This document shows positions 24,686 through 35,400 of a DNA stretch of 64,000 nucleotides, in pieces; the first letter of the stretch is position 1; every line of letters begins with the position of its first letter. The DNA lies in contig JAEVLN010000004.1 of the NCBI GenBank assembly GCA_018350325.1, positions 1,736,001 to 1,800,000 of the forward strand. The letters run 5' to 3'. The translations under genes were made by a program, and so were the position numbers. This DNA comes from Globodera rostochiensis. Its lineage: Eukaryota; Nematoda; Chromadorea; Rhabditida; Heteroderidae. The notes below the pieces were generated by a model. That model saw nothing but the letters and a program-made list of their open reading frames with translations. It did not search any database and was not told the DNA's origin.

Positions 24686-25289
24686 AAGTTTTGCCGAAAA
24701 GAATTAATATTTTATTAAACGGAAAATGCACTCAATGGAAAATCCCTTTTTTTGAGATGCTCTAATCGTTTTATGTCTTCCATTCGGTGCATTTGCCCCC
24801 AATTCATCTTTTCCGTTCACAAAAACGAAATTGTGATTGTTTTTTTGTCCATTGATCTCTTGCCGCCTGTGTCACTTTTTTCACTTATAAAAATAATTAG
24901 GGTGAACAATATAATTTAAAATTGGCATTATTACTTTCGGTACAATGTCGGTACAATGAATGGTTGGGAATTTGTGATGGAACTGAAACATCGTTTTGTT
25001 GGGTTTCTTCAATGTTTTTCAATTACTAAGTACCGACAGCAATTTTCAGAGTCTAACAACATTTTTGAAATCCGACCAAAGCAACAAACAAACAAAAATT
25101 TATCAATTACACCATTCTGTTTCCCCCCCCCCGAATTTGTGTGTGCTCATCATTCCGGAGTGTCATCTGATGATTCAGCTTCGGGCACATAAAAAGTAGG
25201 GAACTAAAAAAGGTTGAAAACAATTAAGTAGCACTCTAATTTGTAAGTTAAAAATCAGGGACCACATGCATTCTGATTGTTTTCATCTT
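24686..25289. other. 3' flank of efr-3 (source of the duplicated segment)
   Basis: Contains the efr-3 3' UTR or downstream sequence. It is near-identical to 28380-28690; no other gene is visible. Confidence 0.6.
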
Positions 25290-26139
25290 TCACAACAAAC
25301 TCGCCTCATTCAGTGCGTTCCGAACAATGTCGAGTGTGATGTTAAGATGCATTGACAAACGGATCAAGCGAATACTGCGGGGGTAGAACAGATACAAGAC
25401 ATCGTAGTCCTAAAAAATAAACAGTAAGTCTACACTAATTGAGAGTCGGGTTTGTTCGAGCACAAACCCCAAATACTGTAAAGGGTCCCTAGCCGGATGG
25501 CTCAAATAACAAAACGATTAGAGAAATTGTTTCTTAAAAAAAGAGACCAGATTTTTGTTTCCCCCGGACCGGATTTCTAAACTCGGGGAAAAAGCCGACC
25601 GGACCGGATTAAACAAACCGGGTAAAACACCCGGACCCGGATTTAGCAAAACAATAGGGGAACCCTTTTGTTTTGCAAAAATAAAATTTTTTTAGCGCAA
25701 TTTCTTAGAAAAAATTAATTCGCTCAGAAAAGGGCACCTCCGGCGGAGCGCAGTTGAATGCCTGATTAAGTCTGTAAATGTGCACACTGTCCGCTCCGGT
25801 TGCATAGCGCAAAAAATTGAGTTGTGCAGGGCTGCTCAAATTTTCACAGAACTGGTCCCGCTGAATGAGATAAAATTTAAATTTTAGACGCCTCGGCTAA
25901 TTGCCCTAAAATCTTTTACATACAGCGCGTCCAAAGCCTCCATTGGGAAAACGCTCTTTGTCGAGGAGCAGAAGGACTGCAAAGCGCCACTGCCGGATGC
26001 CATTGAGGCGCGTCTTGTGCGCGTATTTCGGTACCAGATTGAGCGGAATTGGCCCATCCGCGTGAATATCCAGACGCGGCAACAAGGCCCATTTTCCGAT
26101 ATCAGAAAGAACTTTCCCCTGGTATGATGCTTCTCGCTC
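25290..26139 (-). CDS. Unidentified protein, 3' exons
   Basis: Three exons join in phase 0: 26139-25924 (EREASYQGKVLSDIGKWALL, LPRLDIHADGPIPLNLVPKY, RQWRFAVLLLLDKERFPNGG), 25860-25738 (DQFCENLSSPAQLNFLRYAT, GADSVHIYRLNQAF) and 25409-25290 (DYDVLYLFYPRSIRLIRLSM, ending NEASLL). They look like a folded globular protein and do not resemble repeats, but I cannot name the family. The 5' end is unresolved. An upstream open stretch with LPPDEAQIDLDDFLAVLEGG near 26500-26440 may belong to it, yet its donor phase does not fit, and a G-run there may hide an indel. The 25410-25737 intron is rich in CCGGA words. Confidence 0.5.
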
Positions 26140-27039
26140 CTAAATGCGTAGTTTAATTCTTTGTGGACTTAAAGTCGCTAATCAGTTAAAAAGTGCACTT
26201 AACATTATCTACTTTCGCATAGGTTAAGAGCTTAGAAAAATTACATAAAACTTAATACTCGATAAAGAAAAATAATTCTGTAAATTTAAAAATGCGAATT
26301 TTAGCAATTTGTTACGATTTTTAAAATTGCTTAATCGAAATAAGCCACCACAAACTACCAAAAGAAAAGGAAACCCAAACGACAAAAAGCCGAATGGGAG
26401 CCAGGTGTAACTGTGCTCCTCTCCTCTCTCTATTCCCCTCCCACTCCCCCCCCTCAAGAACGGCCAAGAAATCATCGAGATCGATTTGAGCTTCATCGGG
26501 CGGCAGCGTAGCTCAAGTCGGAGAGCACCCAACCGGACATTGGAAGACTCCGGATAGTTCCCGGGCGTTGTTTGCCTTTTTCCCCGGGAAAAGGGTATTA
26601 GCCAGAGGCGAGGAGAAAATCAAGAGGATTTCTTGGCAACGGACCCAACCTGTTCACTCAGAAAAATGCCATAAAGGAAGAAACCAAAGGAAAAAGCTCC
26701 AACTGGGGAAAATGCCAAAAAAAAGAGAACTCCAAAAGGGAAAAAGCGTTAAAAAGGAAAAATGCCTAAGGGAAAAGTGTTTAAAAATGCTTGGCAACTG
26801 CGATTACCGCAATGGGCGGAGCTCGTCGCCAATTTATAACATTTTTGCTTTCTATAATTATTTTATAAACAAAAGAGCAGGATATCAGCACACGTCGAAC
26901 TGCCCGAACTGAGCCAGGCACAAAAAAATCAGCTCATAAACAAGCTCCAAAGGAAGTCGTAATTGCCCTCGCTGCATTCTGTCCGATGGCACTTTCTGTC
27001 CTGACTTTTTGTTTAATCCAATTTATCCCTTAAAATGCG

Positions 27040-27430
27040 TACCGTATATACTGTCTTCGTGAGTTCAGAGGCAAAGAGACGATGAAGGATGGACGAAATG
27101 ATGTGGAAGAAGCGGGGTTGTCAGAAGATGAGAACAATGTTGAGCTTGGTGGTGTTGGCGAAGACGATGAATTATTTTTTCAAATTTAGAACACTCATAG
27201 TTTACCTAGGTATCCATTTTCCCCGTTACATCTCATCAAATTTTACCCAGTGGAAGAGAAACGATAAATTTGAATTCGTAATTTTAAATGGGGGCGACAT
27301 TATTACAGGGGTTGGCAGGCGACATTATTACAGGGGGCGACATTATTTTTCCAACCTCCTCAGAAAGGGCGACATTATTACAGGGGGTGACATTATTACA
27401 GGGAGTGGAATTAAAACAGTATATACGGTA
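27040..27430. mobile_element. Candidate MITE with 15-bp terminal inverted repeats
   Basis: TACCGTATATACTGT at 27040-27054 is perfectly inverted at 27416-27430. A 9-bp word CCTTAAAAT flanks the element as a direct repeat (27028-27036 and 27435-27443), 3-4 bp outside the inverted repeats. The interior holds three to four copies of GGCGACATTATTACAGGG. No transposase is encoded. A 9-bp duplication would fit a Mutator-like family; this is inference. Confidence 0.45.
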
Positions 27431-27531
27431 TTTACCTTAAAATCAATTTTTCTTAATTTTGGCGTCCTGTGTTTTGTCTCCAGCAAAGTTACGAAGAAAC
27501 AAGGGCACAATCGACGCGCGGTGCCGCAAAA

Positions 27532-27830
27532 CAATCGAAAAATTGATCGGAAAATTGGGCGGTGCCGTAGAAAATTGGGCGGTGCCGTAAAATAATCGGA
27601 AAATTGGGCGGTGCCGTAAAACAATCGGAAAATTGATCGGAAAATTGGGCGGTGCCGTAAAACAATCGGAAAATTATCGGGAAATTGGGCGGTGCCGTAA
27701 AACAATCGGAAAATTGATCGGAAAATTGGGCGGTGCCGTAGAAAACTTGACGGCGCCGTACACAATCGGAAAATTAGTCGGAAAATTGGGCGGTGCCGTA
27801 AAACAATCGGAAAATTGATCGAAACTGAGT
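27532..27830. repeat. Tandem repeat array, about 41-bp unit
   Basis: The unit is built from AAAATTGATCGGAAAATTGG plus GCGGTGCCGTAAAACAATCG, about seven copies, with some units lacking an inner block of about 11 bp. Long open frames through it, on either strand, are by-products of the repeat. Confidence 0.85.
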
Positions 27831-28225
27831 TTTTTTTTTTCAAATCACAAAAATGCGTAATTGATCTTAAGGGTGTACGGGCAAAAAAAAGCGAATGGTG
27901 CCACAAGAAGAACGATGGGAATGAATGAATTGCATTGGTCAAATGAAGAAGAGGGGGAGGGGGGGCCCTATAGGCATCTCTCTATTTTTGTGTTCTTTGA
28001 ACGGTACACGTAAAAAGGGTAACAGAAACAGAATTGAGTGAGAAATGTCGCTTTCTCTTCCCTTTCTTTGTCTTTTTTTGGTCATCTACACTATTTTGTT
28101 TAATAATGCCTTTTATTTTTATCCAACCAATCCACACTGTATTTCAAACTTCTATAAATCAAAAACTTCACTGCTTCATCCCGAGTTTGAACAATTTTTT
28201 GAAATTTTAAAAATTTTCAATAAAC

Positions 28226-28690
28226 GGTGCTTATCGGACAAGCAGTGTGGATGCTGGGGCCGGGGATGAGCTTTCCGTTTCTCTTTGTTTTTGTTTGTTT
28301 TTCGGCTAATTTTTTACGTGTTTCAGAAATGCAAAGCGACCATTTTTGACATCAAATTTCCTGCCAGTTTTGAAATGTGAAAGTTTTGCCGAAAAGAATT
28401 AATATTTTATTAAACGGAAAATGCACTTAATGGAAAATCCCTTTTTTTGAGATGCTCTGATCGGTTTATGACTTTCATTCGATGCATTGGCCCCCAATTC
28501 ATCTTTTCCGTTCACAAAAAACGAAATTGTGATTGTTTTTTTTGTCCATTGATCTCTTGCCGCCTGTGTCACTTTTTTCACTTATAAAATAATTTAAAAT
28601 TGGCATTATTACTTTCGGTACAATTCGGTACAATGAGAATGGTTGGGAATTTGTGATGGAACTGAAACATCGTTTTTTTGTTGGTTTTTT
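28226..28690 (+). pseudogene. Truncated duplicate of the efr-3 3' end
   Basis: 28226-28262 resembles the efr-3 exon at about 23812 (GCTTATCGGAC.AGCAGTGTGG). From about 28300 to 28690 the sequence tracks 24575-25015: the last intron end, the last exon (missing about 30 bp after GAAATGCAAA), the stop codon and several hundred bases of 3' flank, with only scattered changes. All exons in between are missing. It ends just short of the stop codon of the TSP1 gene that reads toward it. Confidence 0.85.
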
Positions 28691-28705
28691 TCAAAAATTC
28701 ATTTT

Positions 28706-30039
28706 TCATTTCCTTGCTGCTGCGACCCGCCGATGGGAGGAGGTTAAAATGTTGGTATGTTCGCCACGAATTTCTCGCTCAATGATACTTGGGTCCTTGG
28801 CAAACTTTATGCCGGAGCTGACAGCCGAAAAGCAGCTTTGCTTCTCTATGCTTTGTCCCTGAAAATCAAAAATTTCATAATTTAATTACTCATATTTTAG
28901 TTGGAACCCCCGGAGGGGATTCATCTTTATTGAAAGGACACCCCTCCCGGCGTGCCCAATCGCTGTTAAAATTCGATCAAAATTTTCCTGTCACACACTC
29001 CACTCACCTCGCATGGCGTTCCGTTGATGCTCAGGCATTTGCGCACCCGAATTCGCTCTCCATTCTCGCAACGACTCCACCGCGTCCAGTCAAGCCATCG
29101 ACTTTTTGCTAAAAGGCACAATGAAGTTGGCTCGGGATTTCATCGAAAAAACACGGCAAACCGATTCAAAAGACGGCACGGGCCCCACCAAAACCCGGCA
29201 AATGCCGGTTTTCATAACAAAAATGGCACCCCCAGGGCTCTTAGCCCCTCGACATTCCGTCCTCGGAAGTCGTGACCTTACCCTAGAACAGTTTCCATAT
29301 CTTCATTCCCTTTTTTTGTGCTTTTTGTCGTGTTTCTTTCTATCCTCACTCACTGATCATTCGTTGCTTGACGCCGGGGGGCAACTCCTGCACCGTCCTC
29401 ATGACGCCGTCGCCGCCCTGCTGTTTGAGCCCGTCTCGGCCCTGCCCCGTGTTTGCTTGCTGCTGTTTCGCCATGTCTCCAATGTCGACCAACACGTGGA
29501 TGGGCTGAGGTCGTCGGACTGCTTGGCGCGGTTTGCTCAGCGACGAGGCGAATGCCCGCGCTGAAACACAGCCGACAATATAATTAATTATTTAAAATTA
29601 ATTTTATATTAATAGCAAATATTTTTTTAAAATTATTTTATTAAATATTTTCAACCAAAATTCGACCATGTTTTGTGTTAACTGCTCGGGCCAAAGGTCG
29701 ATACTCCTCCACGAGATCAAATCTGGTCCGCGGCTCGGGCCCAATGTGAAAATCCTTAAAAGAATTAAAAAAATTATTAATTTAAGAATATTTAATTAAA
29801 AATCCTTTCCATTTTAAATTTGTTGATTTTCCTGAAACAATGAACAAATTAACAACAACACCTGAGTGTTCTCAGTTTCGATGCGCACATTCACTGGCCC
29901 CGACGATACCAAAGCGACGACTGTGTAATTTTAAATATTTAATTTTATAATTAAATTTATATTTTTTAATTTTTGAAAATGTGTTAAACGCACACTCACC
30001 TGCAAATACGAAAAGAAAGTAGGCTGCAAATATTGACAT
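28706..30039 (-). CDS. Small secreted TSP1-domain protein
   Basis: Six exons (30039-30000, 29920-29862, 29754-29667, 29560-29354, 29108-29008, 28858-28706) keep phase at all five junctions and give 215 residues. The start MSIFAAYFLFVFAVVALVSS is a clear signal peptide. The middle is basic and Gln-rich. The fifth exon is a TSP1 module: WLDWTRWSRCENGERIRVRK then C, followed by NGTPCEG and QSCF, with the CS-type cysteine spacing and the Trp ladder. The C terminus is polar and lacks a membrane anchor. TSP1 modules bind matrix or glycans; a secreted role is inferred. A TGA in frame at 29346 would end the protein early if the GTGAGT donor at 29353 were not used. Confidence 0.75.
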
Positions 30040-32482
30040 TGTCCAATTTCTGATAAAATGTCACCTTTTGTTAGATGCATTTATTTCTTTGGCATATCAA
30101 AAAATGTCATTTTTGCGCGGTATAAGCTTCACAATGTTTTGTCTCGAGTACTGCTCGGGTTTGGGCAAAAATCGGAGTGTTTTTGTTGCGAAGGGTACCC
30201 CTACCAGTCCCAACAACAATTCCCGGGGCTGACTCGGGAAAGTGTCCGAGTTTTCGGTTTCGCCCCGAGTACCGGTCGGTCCAGCCGATTCCCGAACCCA
30301 GGTGCCCCCCGCGATTCGGGAAATCCCGGATTTTTTGGTCCGAGTACCGGTCCCATGGCCAATTCCCGAGCTCAGTGTCTCGATCTGGCAATGATTAAGA
30401 AACAAAATTCATGGCGTTAATAGATTGTTTCCCGGTTCTTGGGGTCGCCAAGGCTACTGCTTGATGGCAGCTCTGTCTCTCTCTCTAAGCGTGCTTTTGT
30501 GGGAGCAGGAAGCGCGAATGAATGAATATAAAACTGAGTGATGATGAATGGAGTGATCGGAAAGTTTGGTGGTGCCCATCTTGATCCGATCCGCTTTTCT
30601 CTCTCTGCTGGTCGGCTTGTGGTGCCCACTACTAATCGCCCATCCAACTCTCGAATGGAGTGTGAGTGTCCGATCAGATCCGGACTCCCCCCCCCCCCGG
30701 TCCGATCAGTCTTCAATCTCTCTGTGCTTCTGCCGGGCACCCAACTAACTAATCCACGAGAAAGGGAGACGAAAGAAGTTGTCATTTTATGAGCGATCGA
30801 AGACAGCGCTGGAGATGAGTCAGCGACAGGAAACGCGCAGATCAAAGAGGACGACAACCGGCACAGCCAAGCAGTGCTACCAACAATATATCGTCGTCGT
30901 CCGTGAATATTCTGTGAGAATTCCGTCCGAGACAACTTTCAATATCTGGTCCCGCCCGCCCGCTCGGGGGGTCCGGAATGTGGCGGCGGAAAGCGGAATG
31001 TGCGCGCGGCGGAATGTTTGTGTTGGGTTGAACCTGATCAGCAGCATTTTCAGCAATATTCTTGGGGCTTTAGGTTGGTTGGGTATGTGTGCATTCCGTC
31101 GTCCCCCCTCTCCCCGCCGGCGATTGGGTGGGTTAAGGTCAAAAAGGAGTCAGGGAATAAAATAAACATTACGTCCCATCATAAAGATAAATGACATGGG
31201 TAGATACCACCTACCAGCAATGTAACCAGATGCCGGATTTTGAAAATTAAACAATTTTGAAAATTGGATTTTGGGCATTTTTTAAGAGCGGGAATTTCGG
31301 AAACGGAGGAGGGGGGGGCTGGCAAAAATGGAGAATTGGAGGAAGTCGATCAGATCGAAGGCTGAAAATTAAGGGTCTGATTGTGAGCAAAGCCTGGCCA
31401 CTGGGTCTCATCTGTTCAGTTGGGGGCAATAGAAAAGTATAGGACAAGCTCAAACCGGAAAGATTTAGTAAATTTTGTTTAAAAATTCTATTTCTGCCGT
31501 TTTTGTTCGGGGGGGGGGGAAGGGCACTTTTAACGATCCTTTGGAAAGCTAACATCGGCAAAAAAAATGTTAAAAAGCCGCAAATTCACATTTTAAACCC
31601 AAAATTGAAGCTAAATCCGCAGATTGGAAGCCGGATTGAAGGAGGTGAGTTTTTTTGTTCGATCTGATCTATTTTCCGAAATCGCAAGCGATCTACTAAA
31701 CCCGATTTTAGGTTGCACGCCAATTTGTGTAAGCCCTTAAACACGAATTGAAATGAAATTTGGCAAAATTCTCATTAGCACCCCCCCCCCCCCCCTCTGA
31801 TCATCAATTACACGTCCTCAACGAAAAGACCTTTTTATTTCTTTTTCCAAAATTCTTCCGAGGGCAATTTAAGAGACGAACAACGAACAGCTGTTGTGTG
31901 GACTAAAGCGATTTAAATGCATTCATTAGCAGCAGCAAATGACACAATCAATTGGATCAGCGACCCCCCGGGGGGGGGGCGTGTGTTGATTTGTGAGTGT
32001 GTGCATGTCTCAAATGTGGCCGATCAGGTTGGCCATTTGATCCCAATATTGAACAAATCGTTCATGCAAAAGGCAATTTGTAATCGATCTGTATGTGTAC
32101 ATACACATACAACAATTTCAATGCAAAAAATAATTTTGTCGATTAAAAATATTAAATAAATAAATCACTAGCAAAATGTTTTTCTTTAATATTTAATCAA
32201 TATAAACTCTTTTGTGTACTTTCAATGCCAAAATCAACATAATAAGGCCCGGCCGGGCATTCTTCGTCACTTCCGTTGGATGTGCCAAATTTATTCGCTT
32301 TCCACATCGGGCACATTTTGCCTTTAGTAAAACCCTTGAAGACATTTTTTTTTGAATGTTTCAAGGGCATCTTCAAAATTTTGGGCCAAGTTTAGCGGCT
32401 CTCAAAGAATCGCAACAGAAAATGGCACTCAAATGGCAATGCTAACGCTCTGCTGGTGGACAACGATACTGTAGCAAAAAAG
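30040..32482. other. Divergent intergenic region with degenerate repeats
   Basis: Between the TSP1 gene and the GAS1-type gene. It contains an imperfect internal duplication around CCGAGTACCGGTC (30264 and 30342), poly-G/C runs at about 31306, 31510 and 31780, and CT-rich blocks. Open frames here have no family resemblance. Confidence 0.5.
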
Positions 32483-35400
32483 ATGAAAGCAATGCCGCCG
32501 GCAATTATTCCCTGGGAAATAATGAGTGAGTTTTTGTACAATTATATGTGTAAATTGGTGCTTAAAAATTTATTTATGTTTGCTTATTTTTAAACTTTCC
32601 GCTTCTTACACCGGACCCTAGCCCCTGACATGCCATCCCCGAAGAATCCCTCCCCGAATATGTTGTCCCCGACGGCTTGCCCCCGGCCCCTAGCTGCTCA
32701 CAAGACAATATTCCGCTTCAATACACCGGATCTTGACCCCCCGACATGCCATCCCCGAGGAATCCTTCCCCGATGCCGGGTCGGGATCCAACCCATTTTA
32801 ATTTTAATTAAACTTTATTTTTTCTAAAATCTTTAATTATTTAGTTCCCATCACTTTTTTGCTGTTGCTGTTCCTTTTCCATTCATCACATGCCGCTGCT
32901 GTTCATGTTCACGCCGCGCGCCGAGGCAGCGGCATCAGCGAAAGGCTTGCCAGATCGCCCGACTCTGATCAGATCCAGCACTGGAAATTGGCATTCAGCG
33001 ACGGTTGTTACGTACAAAATGATTAATCCTAAAAAATGCAAAATTTGATCAAGATTGATTTATATACACCATCATTATAGGACTTGGTTTATCATTGTGA
33101 AATCAATCTATGTCATAAAAAACATATCATCCTTTCTGATTGAAAACAAATTCGCACTTTCAACAGATTTGGCACCCTCCGGGCGCTCTCGACGCTTGCC
33201 TAAAGCGGTGTCGTGCCGCTGGGCATTGAATGAGCTGTGCCTACGGCATGTGTCGTGCCGCGAGCTGTGGACATTGTTCAGACGAAATTGCGCTGTCGAC
33301 GCACAAAACCATTGCCGAATGGGCAACAAGTTGGGGGCGAATGAGAGATTTCAACAAATTTAATTGATAGGAAAAAGCCCCCCAGGCAAATTTGGATCAA
33401 AAAAAAAAATTCGGCAAAATTTGTACAGAAACGACTGCTGGCAGTCCTTTGAGGGCATCAGTTGGACCGGACTCGGCACCTGCACATGTGCAGGCAACAA
33501 CTCCGACTGTCACTGGATTCGTCTGCAGACAAATTACAACAAGTGCATTTGTATGTTGTGTATGGTTGGGCTGTTCGAGAATCTCGAGTAATTTCGCAGT
33601 TTTTTTGGGTCTTGTTGGTCTCGAGTCTCGGTAAATTTCAAGTCTCAAACAGCCCTAGTGTATGGGTGGACGGAAGTCGGAATTGCGCCCGTCCATCCCC
33701 GTTGCAGATGAGTTAAACAATGATGCGGGTTGGCATGTACAGCTTGCAACTGCGGCACAGTTCTCCTCAAGAGCTGAAGAACGTGTGGGGGAGGAGGAGG
33801 AGGTACAGCGCGAAAGTGTTGCGGTGGACACATGGACGGAAGAGAGACACCATCAGCATCAGTGGAGAGCAGAAGAGTGGGAAAATGTGAGGAAGAAAGA
33901 GGAGGAGGAGAACAAGGAAACGAAACAGAAAGCGGGAGCTGTTGAAGCTGGACAAGGAGTAGACGAGCAGATAAAGAAGGAAAGAGTGGAAGAGGAAAAG
34001 AGGAAAATGGAAGACAAAGAACGGAAAAGAAAAGAGAAACAACGAGAAGGCATAGAAGAAACTCAGAAAAAAAGGAATGAGGAAGAACGCCGGAGGCGCA
34101 TTGAGAAAGAGGAACAGCGGAAGAAGAGGTATGAAGAAGAACGGAAGAGAAGATGGAGAGAGGAACAGAGGGGGAAGGAAGAAAATAAGGCAGAAGAAAG
34201 AAGAAAGCAGGTAAAAGCGGTGGAGAGAAACGGAGTGGAAGAGAAGCAGATGAAAAGCATGGAGTCTTCAGAGAAGAAGAGAATGGAAGAGAAGCAGACA
34301 GAAGGGAGAGAGCGTCACCAAGCAGTGACAATGGCGAGCAGGAGAACAACACCAACAGCAAACAATCGAGCTGTGTATCAAACGCTCGGCGGACGTAACG
34401 ATTCACAACAGCATCAGCCGTCGATTCGGTCCCAAACATTCAAAGCCGGACAAGCAGCAACAGCAGAAGGTGGGGGAGAGGGGCAGATAAGTGAGAAATT
34501 CGAGACGTTCGGCTTAGCAGAAGGTGGTGTCATGTTCAGGAAATTCGAGACGTTCAGCTCAGCAGAAGATGGGGGGGGGGAAGAGATAAGTGTCATGTGC
34601 AAGAAATTCAAGACGTTCAGCTACGTGCTTTTGCTATCCTCATAACAGTATACATATTGAAGAGAGCAGCAGCAGCACAACGTCCGGTGCCGGCGGCAAT
34701 ATGCACAAAACAAAAAAGCAAAAAATGTTGGCGCCGGAGGATGCAAAAAAGCAGATTCAGCACATCATCACCACAACCGTTGTGCCACCACTGCAGCGAC
34801 CCAATTTTTTGCCAACGGCAGAAAGTCAACGGCTGGTGACGCAAGCTGAACAACCACCGACGACAACGACGGCAAGCTGGCACTGGACAACAACAACAAC
34901 AACTTCAGCACCGACGACAACATTTGCGCCAAAAAAGTCGAATGTGCTGATGCAACATGAACATCCACCAGCTTCAGTAACCGGTAGGACAAATGCAGCA
35001 CAGTTAGATAAAAATAATCTGGGGGATTCAGAATTCTGATCAGTCCGTGCTTTAAAATTGGGCAAAACTTTTTCGAAATAAATATAATTAAAATTATTGT
35101 GGATTTGCAAAATTTTCTCTGGATGATTTTGGTCAAAAAGCACATTCTTCTGCAATTGTATTCTCATTTTTTGTTCATACAAATTTCTTTCATTTATTTG
35201 CTCTCTGAAATGGCGATTAATTATTTCCATTTTGTTCGTATTTTATTTACATTTTCACTTCCGGAAATCGGTACCAAAAATGAGCAATTAATATGAAAAA
35301 AAACATAATGATAATTAGCGATACATAATTATGAATGGGAGAAGTTAATATTATGGATCGGACGATCGAGAACTCTCGATCAAAATCTTGACCAAAAAGT

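Noticed and set aside
27343..27942. 199-residue open frame, minus strand
   Set aside because: It runs through the 41-bp tandem array and encodes only the repeat (FRLFYGTAQF-like); no gene.
30417..31165. Open frames of 128-172 residues in the 30-31 kb spacer
   Set aside because: No signal, motif or splice-phase support; composition follows local CT-rich repeats.
33645..34439. 264-residue open frame opposite the charged exon
   Set aside because: Antisense shadow of the Glu/Lys/Arg-rich exon; its Leu/Ser/Phe composition is the direct complement.
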